Part shown: piece by piece, positions 18,283-27,394 of the stretch
How the letters are laid out: the number at the start of each line of letters is the position of its first letter
How positions within the stretch are numbered: the stretch's first letter is position 1
Source: Fen-1273 sp963748405
Lineage (GTDB): Bacteria; Bacteroidota; Ignavibacteria; UBA10030; UBA6906
Assembly: GCA_963748405.1 (NCBI GenBank)
Contig: CAVVIT010000002.1
Span: 477,061-541,060 of the forward strand
Direction: 5' to 3'
Length of the DNA: 64,000 nucleotides
Notes under the pieces: model-generated
What the model saw: only the letters and a program-made list of their open reading frames with translations
The model's database searches: none
What the model was told of the DNA's origin: nothing
Position numbers and translations under genes: made by a program

Positions 18283-18839
18283 GAGAGGGGGATCGCCTGG
18301 CCCGCGTGTTTATCACGGGATTCATGGGAAGCGGCAAGAGCACCGTCGGGCCGCTCCTTGCGGGGCGCCTGGGGTTCGAGTTCGTGGACCTCGACGGGAG
18401 GATCGAAGCAGGCGAGGGGAAAACCGTTCCCGAGATATTCCGCGAGCGCGGAGAGCCGGAATTCCGCGCGATGGAACGGCGCGAGCTCGGCCGGCTGAAG
18501 GACAGGAGCATGATCGTCGTGGCGACCGGCGGGGGAACGCTCACCGATCCCGGTTCGCGCACGATCGTGCGGGAGTCGGGCGTGCTTGTCTACCTTGAAG
18601 TTTCGCGCGAGACGCTCATCGCCCGACTGCGCGGAATGAAAGGGCGTCCCATGATCGCCTCCGAAAGCGGCGCGCCGCTGGGGGAGGAACGGCTCCGGGA
18701 GCGCGTCACGAACCTCTTCCTTGACCGGGAGCCCGCGTATCGCCAGGCCGACATCGTCGCCGATGCCGGCACGCTCACTCCCGAAGGGACCGTCTCCTCG
18801 ATCCTGAGGTCTCTTCACGCCCTGCAGTCCCCGGCCTGA
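18279..18839 (+). CDS. aroK: Shikimate kinase
   Basis: 186 aa. It phosphorylates shikimate at O3 with ATP on the way to chorismate. The P-loop is GFMGSGKST (14-22), the shikimate-binding FVDLDGRIE has Asp residues, ATGGGT is the GGG motif, and LRGMKGRPM carries the lid arginine. Slightly longer than the usual ~170 aa because of the N-terminal MREGDRLAR. Starts with GTG in a 4-nt GTGA overlap with the methyltransferase stop. No other aro gene is close. Confidence 0.93.
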   Translation: MREGDRLARVFITGFMGSGKSTVGPLLAGRLGFEFVDLDGRIEAGEGKTVPEIFRERGEPEFRAMERRELGRLKDRSMIVVATGGGTLTDPGSRTIVRESGVLVYLEVSRETLIARLRGMKGRPMIASESGAPLGEERLRERVTNLFLDREPAYRQADIVADAGTLTPEGTVSSILRSLHALQSPA

Positions 18840-18879
18840 CGGCACGGCCTGATTCGTACCCCGGTATCCCTCCAACTCC

Positions 18880-18908
18880 TTGCATCTCAATCAGTTAATA
18901 GGTAAATT
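18880..18908 (+). promoter_or_regulatory. promoter of the rfaE1-rfaE2-tamB operon
   Basis: TTGCAT, 17 bases, TAAATT; the AAGGAG SD sits at 18919-18924, just before the ATG at 18930. Confidence 0.6.
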
Positions 18909-18929
18909 TCGATTTTACAAGGAGATCAG

Positions 18930-19943
18930 ATGCCCTCCCTGACCGAAAAACGTCTCTGGGAACTTCTCGGAAATTTCAGAGGAAAACGGATCGCCGTCGT
19001 CGGCGACCTGATGCTTGACCGGTACTACTGGGGGTCCGTCCACCGGGTATCGCCGGAGGCACCGGTCCCCGTCGTCGAGGTCGACACGGAATCCATCAGG
19101 TTCGGCGGCGCGGCAAACGTGGCAAACAACATCCAGGCGCTCGGGGGAAAGGCGTTCCTCGTCGGCCTCGTGGGGGACGATCATCCCGGCGAGACGTTCA
19201 AAAAGATGATGACCGAGCAGGGGCTCGACACCGGGGGGATCGTCGTCGATGAATCCCGGCCCACCACGATCAAAACCCGCGTGATCGCCGCCGGCCAGCA
19301 CGTCGTGCGGATCGACAACGAATCGAAACAGGACTGCGCCGGGTTTTTCAGGACGAAGCTCCTCGACGCGGTCCGGTCGAACATGTCTTCGCTCGACGGC
19401 GTGATCATCGAAGACTACAACAAGGGGGTCGTGTCGCGCGAGGTGATCCACGCGGTGATCGCCGCCGCCGGCGAACACGGCAAACCCGTGACCGTCGATC
19501 CGAAGTTCAACAACTTTTTTGAATACAAGAATGTCACGGTCTTCAAGCCCAACCGGCGCGAGGTCGAGGACGCCATCGGCGGGAAACTGAAAACGATCGC
19601 CGACGTCGAGCGGGCGGGAAAGAGCCTGCTCGCATCGCTCAACGCGAAGAACGTTCTCCTGACGCGGGGCGAGGAGGGGATGTCGCTCTTCCAGTCGGAC
19701 GGAAGCGTCACGCACATCCCGACGACCGCCGAAGTCGTGCAGGACGTCTCCGGCGCCGGGGACACCGTCATTGCGACGCTCACGATGACGCTGGTCGCCG
19801 GCGGCGACATCACCGAGGCCTGCATCCTCGCGAACTGCGCTGGGGGGGTCGTCGTCGGAGCGGTCGGCATCGTCCCGGTCCTCCCCGAGCAGCTCAGGGA
19901 AGCGGTGCTCCGCAACCAGGATATCCGCAGAGGCGGAACATAA
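18930..19943 (+). CDS. rfaE1: D-glycero-beta-D-manno-heptose-7-phosphate kinase
   Basis: 337 aa PfkB/ribokinase-fold sugar kinase, equal to the N-terminal half of E. coli HldE. It makes heptose-1,7-bisphosphate for the LPS inner core. Landmarks: IAVVGDLMLDRYYWG, RVSPEAPVPVVEV, FGGAANVANNI, and the catalytic VSGAGDTVIATL near the C-terminus. The adenylyltransferase half is the next, separate gene (TAATG overlap). SD AAGGAG 5 nt from the ATG. Confidence 0.95.
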   Translation: MPSLTEKRLWELLGNFRGKRIAVVGDLMLDRYYWGSVHRVSPEAPVPVVEVDTESIRFGGAANVANNIQALGGKAFLVGLVGDDHPGETFKKMMTEQGLDTGGIVVDESRPTTIKTRVIAAGQHVVRIDNESKQDCAGFFRTKLLDAVRSNMSSLDGVIIEDYNKGVVSREVIHAVIAAAGEHGKPVTVDPKFNNFFEYKNVTVFKPNRREVEDAIGGKLKTIADVERAGKSLLASLNAKNVLLTRGEEGMSLFQSDGSVTHIPTTAEVVQDVSGAGDTVIATLTMTLVAGGDITEACILANCAGGVVVGAVGIVPVLPEQLREAVLRNQDIRRGGT

Positions 19944-20431
19944 TGGGAACACTCGTGTCGCTTGACGCCCTGGCGCGCATTCGCGCCCGGCTCCGTCGCA
20001 TGGGAAAGAAAGTGGTGTTCACGAACGGGACGTTCGATATTATCCACCGGGGCCACGTGGAATACCTGGCGGCGGCCAGAAGGATGGGGGACGTGCTCAT
20101 CGTCGGCCTCAACAGCGACGCATCCATCCGGCGCATCAAGGGGCCGAGGCGCCCGGTGAACAGGCGGGCAGACCGCGCGGCGGTGCTCGCGGGCCTTGCG
20201 TCCGTGGATTACGTGTGTGTGTTCGGCGAGGACACGCCCTACCGGATGATCCGGCGGCTTGTCCCGGATGTTCTTGTGAAGGGGGCCGACTGGAAGAAGG
20301 CGGATATTGTCGGGGGCGACGTGGTGACTGCGGGGGGCGGCTCTGTCAGGACCGTTCGTCTCACGCCCGGGCGCTCGACGACGAACGTCATCGAACGCGT
20401 CCTGAAGGCGTATACGGGTCGCGGGAGATAA
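19943..20431 (+). CDS. rfaE2: D-glycero-beta-D-manno-heptose 1-phosphate adenylyltransferase
   Basis: 162 aa, corresponding to the C-terminal half of HldE. It transfers AMP from ATP to heptose-1-phosphate, giving ADP-heptose. The cytidylyltransferase-like motif GTFDIIHRGH is at 29-38, with GLNSDASIRRIKGPRRPVN and the C-terminal GRSTTNVIERV. Start ATG overlaps the rfaE1 stop. The pathway's phosphatase GmhB and isomerase GmhA are not in the window. Confidence 0.95.
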   Translation: MGTLVSLDALARIRARLRRMGKKVVFTNGTFDIIHRGHVEYLAAARRMGDVLIVGLNSDASIRRIKGPRRPVNRRADRAAVLAGLASVDYVCVFGEDTPYRMIRRLVPDVLVKGADWKKADIVGGDVVTAGGGSVRTVRLTPGRSTTNVIERVLKAYTGRGR

Positions 20432-20462
20432 GGGAGTCTCCGTCCGCCGAGGAGTGAGGTCC

Positions 20463-23400
20463 GTGAGAAAGCTTCGCACCATAGCGCTCTACCTGCTGAT
20501 CGGGATACCGGTGTTCCTCGGCGTCGTTATTGCGATCACGCAGACCCAGATCTTCCGCGACAGGCTCCGCACCGCCGCGCTCTCCGAACTCGATTCCCTC
20601 ATCAACGGCACCGTCACCATCGGGCGCCTGAACGGCGACCTGATCACGGGGATATCCATCGACAGCATTTCGATCGACGTCGACGGCGGTCCCTTCCTGC
20701 GCATCCCCCGGCTGGACATTGCGTACAACTTCTTCGCCCTTCCGGGAAAGACCATTGCCATCCGGAAGCTCACGCTGACGCATCCCGCAATCACGTTCTC
20801 CCGCCCCCGTGAGGGCCGGTGGAACCTGTCGGACCTCCTGCGCCGCCGGCCGCACGACACGACGGCGTCGAAGCCGTTCGACTGGGTGATCGACGTCGAG
20901 CGGCTCGAAGTGGTCGGCGGAACGGTCTCGCTCCTCGACTCGCTGTCCCTTGCCGATCTGCAGCATCCCCGGGTGAGGGAGGGCTCCGTCGAGTACCACG
21001 CCTTCACGCTCCGGGAAGTGAATCTTGTCCTCGCCGCGAACATCCGGAGCGACAGGCAGCGTGCGGTCATTGCCTCCTGTTCGTTCTCCTCGGCGGCGCC
21101 CGCCTTCAACCTCAGAATGCTGTGCGGCGTGTTCAGCGTTTCCGGGACCGAGGCGCGCGTGGACAGCATGCGCATCATCACCGGGAAGACCAACCTCTGG
21201 CTCGACGCGTCGATGAAGGACGTCAACCTCCTCGGGGGGATCACCCTGCGGAACCTGAAGAACTCGCCCGTCGAGCTTTCGCTGCGTGCCCGTCCGGTCG
21301 ATCTCGGCGAGCTCAGCGCGTTCATCACGCCTCTGGAGTTCCTTTCCGGGAGCCCGGATATCGCGCTCCAGGCGTCGGGGCCGTTCGGGGACCTCTCCGT
21401 GCGGAAACTCGACCTGAAGTTCGGATCGTCCTCCCTCTTCGTAAGGGGGGCGGTAACGAACCTCCACGATCCGCGGCGGCTCGCCCTGAACGTCAAGGTC
21501 ACCGAGAGCACGATTGTCGGGACGGATGTGCAGGCGCTCCTTGCCGGACTGGACATTCCCGATCTCTCCCCGCTCGGGGCGGCGACGCTGAACCTCGAAT
21601 ACGAGGGAACGCCTCAGGATTTCCGGACAAAATTCCTCCTTGAGACCGCGGCGGGGAAGGTCCAGTCCTCGGGGCTCCGTCTGACGGTCGGCGGCCCTCC
21701 CGCGCTGGGTTACGACGGCACAATTCTCTTCAGGAATCTCAATCTCGGCCGTGCCCTTGCGGATGACCGGCTCAGGAGCAACCTGAACGGCACGCTTGTC
21801 GTACGCGGGAAGGGAGTCGCGGTCCGGAGCCTTGCCTCCACGATGGAGCTGGCGGTGGACACCTCCTCGTTCCGCGGACTCCCTTTGACCGAGACGCGCG
21901 TGTCGCTGCAGGGTGCCGGCGGCCGGCTGGGGGGACACATGGACATTTCCCTGGGCGACATGCAGGCCCGCCTGGGCGGGGACGTGCAGCAGACGCCGGG
22001 ACTGGACCCGGCGTTCCATCTGGAGGGAAACGTGTCGTCCCTCAACCTTGAGAACATCCTCCACGACACGAGCTACAACAGCGACATCACGATGAGGCTG
22101 AGTGCGCAGGGCTCCGGCCGCTCCTGGGCGACGCTCGGAGGAAACGTGACGGTCGACCTTTCGTCCTCGAGGTATCGCGACTACACGCTCGATTCGGGAG
22201 TCGTCCACCTGACGCTGGATCAGAAGGATTCGACGAACAAGACCCTTCAGCTCGAGTCGAACGTCGCCGATCTGACGGTGACGGGAGCGTTCGACATACG
22301 GTACATCGCCGGTCTTGCCGGGTTCGAGGTGGCAAACCTCCGCAGCGCCATCGCGGACAGGGTCGCGCTGATCGATCCCACCATGGCCGCCGCGATCGAC
22401 CGCCATGCGCTCGCCGCGCGCGCGCGCCCCCTGGTGCTCGAACCGCACCGGCTTGATGCGCGTTACGTCCTGAAGGTGAAAGACCTCGAGCCTCTGTCGG
22501 CCGCCGCAGGGAGCACGAGCTTTGACGGCAGCGGCATGTTCAGCGGGACGATCCGCGGCGGATACAACGGCCTGTCGCTCACGACCGACGGCGTCATGGA
22601 TGATTTCTTCTACGGCAGGGCGGACAACGGAGTCCTGATCGAAGACGGCCGGGTCCGGCTGGACCTCAACTCGCTCGGTCCCGCCTCTCCTCTCAAGGGA
22701 GCGACCGTGCATCTCGAGGCGAGCGCGGGAAAAGTCCACGTCAACCGGAACACGCTCGACAGCCTCGATGTCAGCGTCAGCTACGGCAACGAGCGGGCCT
22801 CGTACGGCGCTCGGGCGGTCCTCAACGGCGACTACAGGCTCAGTTCGGGGGGCGCGGCGAGGGTGGATGAATCCAGTTTCAGCCTCACGCCCGCGAAGCT
22901 CGACGTCGCGTACCGCGACTTCAGCTGGCGCGCGGATTCCGGCGCCGTGATCAGGGTGAATCACGTCGGTGCAGGGGTGACCGGTCTCGTCTTCCGGCGT
23001 GATTCGCAGTCTGTCGCAGTGAACCTGAGCCTTGGCCAGGGACGCACGTTCGACGCATCGGTCGAAGGGAAGAATCTGGACCTCGAAGGCTTAAAACACC
23101 TTCTCGGGGGCCAGGAAGCCCCGGGAGAGGCAAAGACGTTCACGGGGAACGCCCGGTTGTCGGCCAGGGGGACGGGAACGCTCGCCGGGCCCGTGATGTC
23201 CGCCACGTTCGAAGCTGACAGCGTCACGTTTCGCTCTCTTCCGTTCGGGCGGATCGTGTCGGATCTCCGGTACAGGGACCGGAGCATCGAGGGGCACGTT
23301 CGGGTCGTCGAGCCGGGGAAGCCCGCCGAAAGCTCCCCGATCATGACGATCGATGGAACGCTCCCTGTGGACCTGCGTCTGGAGAAATCGGGCGAAGACA

Positions 23401-25022
23401 CGGCAGGGAGGGAGATGAACCTCCGCGTCCTGTCGCACGGCGTCCAGTTGAACATCCTGGAGCCCCTGCTCCACACGTTCAAAGATCTGTCGGGTCTCAT
23501 GACGTCCGACCTCACGCTCACGGGGACCCTGAAGGATCCCGTATACTCCGGCACCATCGGGATCTCGCATTGTTCGTTCCTGTTCCTGCCGAACAACATC
23601 CGGTACACGCTCGAAGGCGCATTCCGACCCGACGGCGAACGGATCAACGTCGTCGATTGTACGGTCAAAAACGTTCCGGAGGACGTGCGTGCGGGAAGGG
23701 AAGGCGTCATGCGTCTCGGAGGCGATTTCTCCCTTCGCGATCTCCGTCCGGGCGATTTCAACCTGACGGCGGATGGACGGCTGCTCGTCGTGAAAGAGAC
23801 GACCGAGAAATCCTCGCTCGGAGTCTCCGGTAACCTTTTCGTCGAGATCGGTCCGGGACCTCTGCACTTCACGGGAGAAATCGAGAATTCCCTTCTGAAG
23901 GGCTCGCTCAGCATCGGGAACTCCTCGCTGATTTTTCCGCCCACGCAGTCGACCGTCGTGGAGGAATCGCCGCAGTCCGTCCGCCTCGTGTTCGTCAACG
24001 ACACGCTCAAGACGGAGAAGAAGCCCGAGCGCTCAGCCATCGCGAGGTATTTCGCCGACACGCTCGGGACCGCCGTCGCTGCCGGGACCGGGGAGAAGAG
24101 ACAGAAATCGTTCATGGACGGTCTTCATTACGATCTCGATATCAACGCGAGCGGCGGGAATACCGAGATACGCATGATATTCAATCCGGTGACCAACGAA
24201 GAGCTCGTGGCGGTGCTCGACGGCAAGTTCACGATCACGGGGGACGGAAGACGCTGGACGGGGGATTTGACGGTCAACCGGGCATATTATAATTTCATCA
24301 AGAGGTTCGATGCGACGGGGAGCATAAGTTACACGGGGGATTTCCTCAATCCCGCGTTGAATATCGTCGCCACGTACCAGGGGACGAGAACGATTACGGA
24401 TACGACCACCACCACCACAGGACAGTCCCGGACCGAAAAGATCCTTGTCACCCTCAAGATCACCGGAACACGGAAGGAGCCGAAAGTCGAATTCGGGATG
24501 ACGATAAACGACGTCGATTATTCGCTGTACACCGGTCCGACGTCGCACGATCTGCCATCCGATTGCATCTCGTTCATCCTCGTCGCGAATTTCCCGATGA
24601 ACGCCAATCAGAGGAACGATCTCCCGGCGCAGGCGCAGTTGATGGCTTTGAGCACGACGCTCAGCAGTGCGTCGTCGGTCCTCACGGGGAAGATGTCGGA
24701 ATTTTTCAAGAACCAGGCGGGAGTCGACATCAACGTTGAACTGAATAACGTCGCCGGGAAAGATGCCGCCGGGAGAGACGCCACCGAGCTCCGACTGAGC
24801 GGGACGGCGTGGAACGGGTACTGGCGCTACGGGGGGACGATTCTCAACGATCCGCTTGCCAACGCCAACGTCAGCATTCTCTATTCGCTCGGGACGATTT
24901 TCGATGCGCCGTCCCTGCGCAATCTCATGCTCGAGCTGGAACGCCGCGTCGAACCCGCGGTCATCACCAACGACCTCAAGCGGATCAATTCCGCGAGGGT
25001 CTTTTACCGTTTTTCATTCTAA
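20463..25022 (+). CDS. tamB: TamB-like envelope translocation/assembly protein
   Basis: About 1519 aa with an N-terminal TM anchor (ALYLLIGIPVFLGVVIAIT). A very long repetitive beta-rich body follows, of the AsmA/TamB/YhdP bridge type, and a C-terminal TamB (DUF490) domain ends with the GTIFDAPSLRNLMLELERR-like tail and a final FYRFSF. Family members span the periplasm as a beta-groove and move phospholipids or help outer-membrane protein assembly. A GTG at 20454 is also in frame; I prefer the GTG at 20463 because GAGGAG ends 8 nt before it. It shares an operon with ADP-heptose genes, fitting an envelope-building role. No TamA is adjacent. Confidence 0.9.
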   Translation: MRKLRTIALYLLIGIPVFLGVVIAITQTQIFRDRLRTAALSELDSLINGTVTIGRLNGDLITGISIDSISIDVDGGPFLRIPRLDIAYNFFALPGKTIAIRKLTLTHPAITFSRPREGRWNLSDLLRRRPHDTTASKPFDWVIDVERLEVVGGTVSLLDSLSLADLQHPRVREGSVEYHAFTLREVNLVLAANIRSDRQRAVIASCSFSSAAPAFNLRMLCGVFSVSGTEARVDSMRIITGKTNLWLDASMKDVNLLGGITLRNLKNSPVELSLRARPVDLGELSAFITPLEFLSGSPDIALQASGPFGDLSVRKLDLKFGSSSLFVRGAVTNLHDPRRLALNVKVTESTIVGTDVQALLAGLDIPDLSPLGAATLNLEYEGTPQDFRTKFLLETAAGKVQSSGLRLTVGGPPALGYDGTILFRNLNLGRALADDRLRSNLNGTLVVRGKGVAVRSLASTMELAVDTSSFRGLPLTETRVSLQGAGGRLGGHMDISLGDMQARLGGDVQQTPGLDPAFHLEGNVSSLNLENILHDTSYNSDITMRLSAQGSGRSWATLGGNVTVDLSSSRYRDYTLDSGVVHLTLDQKDSTNKTLQLESNVADLTVTGAFDIRYIAGLAGFEVANLRSAIADRVALIDPTMAAAIDRHALAARARPLVLEPHRLDARYVLKVKDLEPLSAAAGSTSFDGSGMFSGTIRGGYNGLSLTTDGVMDDFFYGRADNGVLIEDGRVRLDLNSLGPASPLKGATVHLEASAGKVHVNRNTLDSLDVSVSYGNERASYGARAVLNGDYRLSSGGAARVDESSFSLTPAKLDVAYRDFSWRADSGAVIRVNHVGAGVTGLVFRRDSQSVAVNLSLGQGRTFDASVEGKNLDLEGLKHLLGGQEAPGEAKTFTGNARLSARGTGTLAGPVMSATFEADSVTFRSLPFGRIVSDLRYRDRSIEGHVRVVEPGKPAESSPIMTIDGTLPVDLRLEKSGEDTAGREMNLRVLSHGVQLNILEPLLHTFKDLSGLMTSDLTLTGTLKDPVYSGTIGISHCSFLFLPNNIRYTLEGAFRPDGERINVVDCTVKNVPEDVRAGREGVMRLGGDFSLRDLRPGDFNLTADGRLLVVKETTEKSSLGVSGNLFVEIGPGPLHFTGEIENSLLKGSLSIGNSSLIFPPTQSTVVEESPQSVRLVFVNDTLKTEKKPERSAIARYFADTLGTAVAAGTGEKRQKSFMDGLHYDLDINASGGNTEIRMIFNPVTNEELVAVLDGKFTITGDGRRWTGDLTVNRAYYNFIKRFDATGSISYTGDFLNPALNIVATYQGTRTITDTTTTTTGQSRTEKILVTLKITGTRKEPKVEFGMTINDVDYSLYTGPTSHDLPSDCISFILVANFPMNANQRNDLPAQAQLMALSTTLSSASSVLTGKMSEFFKNQAGVDINVELNNVAGKDAAGRDATELRLSGTAWNGYWRYGGTILNDPLANANVSILYSLGTIFDAPSLRNLMLELERRVEPAVITNDLKRINSARVFYRFSF

Positions 25023-25160
25023 CAGGAGTCACACATCGCACAGATCAAACAGCGGGTACTCGCGTACCTCACATCGCACACCGCGGCGGTCAGCGTCAAG
25101 GACCTCGCCAAACACATCAAGATCAAGGGGAAGGATGAATTCCGCTCCCTGCGGGATCTG

Positions 25161-27224
25161 ATGGACGAGCTCGAGCGGAAAGGGATCGTCGCCGCCGACG
25201 ATCGCGGAAGGTTCACCTACGTCCGCCGGAAGGAGAAGAAGGGAAAGGAGGGGACGACAGGGAAGGAGGGGGGCGGCAGGACGTCGAGCAGGATCAGGGG
25301 GACGCTCTTCATGACCCGTCGCGGGTTCGGGTTCGTCTCGATCGAGGGGACGGACGACGAAATCTACATCGCGCCGAAATACCTCCACACCGCGCTTCAC
25401 AGCGACGTCGTGGAGGTCGTCCAGTTTGCCGGCAGGCCCGGCCGGGCCGGGCGCAGCAAGGGGCGCGAGGACGACAGGGCGGAGGGGGAAGTCGTCGCCA
25501 TCCTCGAGCGGAAGATCAAGACCGTCACCGGCCGTCTGGAGTCGGGCCGGTCGTCGTTCTTCGTCGTCCCCGACGACGAACGGATCGCAAGGGACATCTA
25601 TGTGTCGCGCGAGGATTCGCTCTCGGCGAAGCCCGGCGACAAGGTCGTCGTCCGTCTCCTGGAATGGACCGACGAACACCTGAACCCGGAGGGGGAAATC
25701 ACGGAAATCCTCGGCACCGCGGGGGACGCGCGCGTGGAGGTGCTCAGCGTTGCGCGGACGTTCGGGCTTCCGTCCCGGTTCGCGCCGGAGGTGGAGCGCG
25801 AAGCGGCGGCCCTCCCCGCGACGATCGGCGCGGAAGAGATCCGGGGGAGGATCGACTGCCGCCGCATGACGTGCGTGACGATCGACCCGGAGGACGCGAA
25901 GGATTTTGATGATGCCGTTTCGTACGAGCCCCTCGAGGGGGGAAGGGTCCGGCTCGGTGTCCACATTGCCGACGTGAGCCACTACGTGCGCCCCGGCACC
26001 GAACTGGACAGGGAAGCGTACGCCAGGGGGACGAGCGTCTACATGGTGAACGAGGTCGTCCCCATGCTCCCCGAGAGGCTCTCGAACGACCTCTGCAGCC
26101 TGAGGCCCGACGTGGACCGCCTGACCTACAGCGTCTTCATGGACATTGCGGTGGACGGGGCCGTGGAAGGGTACAGGATCGGGAAGAGCGTGATCCACAG
26201 CGCCCGCAGGTTCAGCTACGAGGAAGTCCAGAAGGTCATCGAATCCGGGCGGGGGGATCACGCCGACGTCATTCTGCCCCTGTTCAATCTCTCCCGCATC
26301 CTGTTGAAGCGGAGAAGGAAGAACGGCAGCCTTGATTTCGACACCGGGGAAGCGAAGTTTCAGTTTGATGCCGAAGGGCTCCCCTCCCGGATCGTCAAGA
26401 AGATCCGGCTCGACGCGCACCGGCTCATCGAGGAGTGCATGCTCCTGGCGAACCAGACCGTCGCCCGCCACATCGGGGCGCAGAAAAAAGAGGTGGAGGT
26501 CAAACCTTTCCTGTACCGCGTCCACGACCTTCCCGACCCGATGAAGCTCCAGGAGCTCGCCGGCTTCGTGAAGCAATTCGGCTACTCGCTCGAGGCGCGG
26601 AACGGCGTTCCCTCCCGCGAGCTTCAGAAGCTCCTCGACAGGGTGGAAGGGTCCGAAGTGGAGAACGTCATCAACGAAGTGGCGCTCCGCTGCATGGCCA
26701 AAGCCGTCTATTCGACGAAGAACATCGGCCACTACGGTCTTGCGTTCACGCACTACACCCACTTCACGTCTCCCATACGGCGGTACCCCGACCTTGTCGT
26801 CCACCGTCTCCTGGAAGAATACGCAGGGGGGGTCAGCGGAGCCCGCCTCGAGGAAATCCGGAAGGATCTTCCCGACATCGCCCGGCAGTCGTCTGAAAGG
26901 GAAAGGACCGCCGCCGAGGCGGAGCGGGCTTCCGTGAAGGTGATGCAGGTGGAATATATGAAGCGCCACGTCGGCGACGAGTTTGCGGGCGTCGTCACGG
27001 GGGTCACGAATTTCGGCCTTTTTGTCGAAATCAACGACCTTCTTGTGGAGGGGATGATCCCTGTCCGCGAGCTTTCGGACGATTATTACGTCTTTGATGA
27101 AAAGCACTATTCGCTCCGGGGGCGTTCGCACGGCAAAGTGTACCGCCTGGGCGATCCCCTGCGTGTCCAGGTCCTTACCGTCAACGCCGAGGGGCGGAGA
27201 ATCGATTTCGCCATCGTTCCGTAG
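25161..27224 (+). CDS. rnr: Ribonuclease R (RNB family exoribonuclease)
   Basis: 687 aa from the first ATG. Order: K/G-rich linker, OB cold-shock domain from about 47 (GTLFMTRRGFGFVSIEG), RNB catalytic domain with IDPEDAKDFDDAV at about 242 (Mg-binding Asp residues) and PMLPERLSNDLCSL, then S1 domain from about 603. It degrades structured RNA 3' to 5'. The same frame is open upstream to the tamB stop (25020) and encodes a winged-helix-like RNase R N-terminus (IKQRVLAYLTSH ... LMDELERKGIV), but it has no ATG/GTG/TTG. An SD (AGGAG, 25024-25028) stands 6 nt before ATC at 25035, so the real protein may start there. See findings. Confidence 0.93.
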   Translation: MDELERKGIVAADDRGRFTYVRRKEKKGKEGTTGKEGGGRTSSRIRGTLFMTRRGFGFVSIEGTDDEIYIAPKYLHTALHSDVVEVVQFAGRPGRAGRSKGREDDRAEGEVVAILERKIKTVTGRLESGRSSFFVVPDDERIARDIYVSREDSLSAKPGDKVVVRLLEWTDEHLNPEGEITEILGTAGDARVEVLSVARTFGLPSRFAPEVEREAAALPATIGAEEIRGRIDCRRMTCVTIDPEDAKDFDDAVSYEPLEGGRVRLGVHIADVSHYVRPGTELDREAYARGTSVYMVNEVVPMLPERLSNDLCSLRPDVDRLTYSVFMDIAVDGAVEGYRIGKSVIHSARRFSYEEVQKVIESGRGDHADVILPLFNLSRILLKRRRKNGSLDFDTGEAKFQFDAEGLPSRIVKKIRLDAHRLIEECMLLANQTVARHIGAQKKEVEVKPFLYRVHDLPDPMKLQELAGFVKQFGYSLEARNGVPSRELQKLLDRVEGSEVENVINEVALRCMAKAVYSTKNIGHYGLAFTHYTHFTSPIRRYPDLVVHRLLEEYAGGVSGARLEEIRKDLPDIARQSSERERTAAEAERASVKVMQVEYMKRHVGDEFAGVVTGVTNFGLFVEINDLLVEGMIPVRELSDDYYVFDEKHYSLRGRSHGKVYRLGDPLRVQVLTVNAEGRRIDFAIVP

Positions 27225-27236
27225 GAGCATATTCTC

Positions 27237-27264
27237 CCCCGGAATTGTTAAACCAATTGCGGGG
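27237..27264. other. Hairpin after rnr
   Basis: CCCCG-G-AATTG / CAATT-G-CGGGG with loop TTAAAC and one central G-G mismatch. It begins 12 nt after the rnr stop. There is no T-run, so it may protect the 3' end or aid Rho-type termination rather than act as an intrinsic terminator. Confidence 0.5.
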
Positions 27265-27394
27265 AACGAGTGTTTAATAGAGGGAAAGTCTGTCCGGTTG
27301 CTTCCTCTTCGGGTATTTTAGTACATTGAAAGCGGGGGAAGCGGTTCCGCGGATTCGATCCCGCCGTACGGGAAATTCATCAAGCGAGGGGAGT

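Noticed and set aside
20388..22964. 858-codon minus-strand frame opposite tamB
   Set aside because: Arg/Glu/Gly/Val-rich antisense shadow with no domain; tamB itself is clear.
20463..27224. TamB-RNase R fusion by readthrough, since both are in the same frame
   Set aside because: A TAA stop ends tamB and an SD directly follows it; a fused envelope protein and RNase makes no biological sense.
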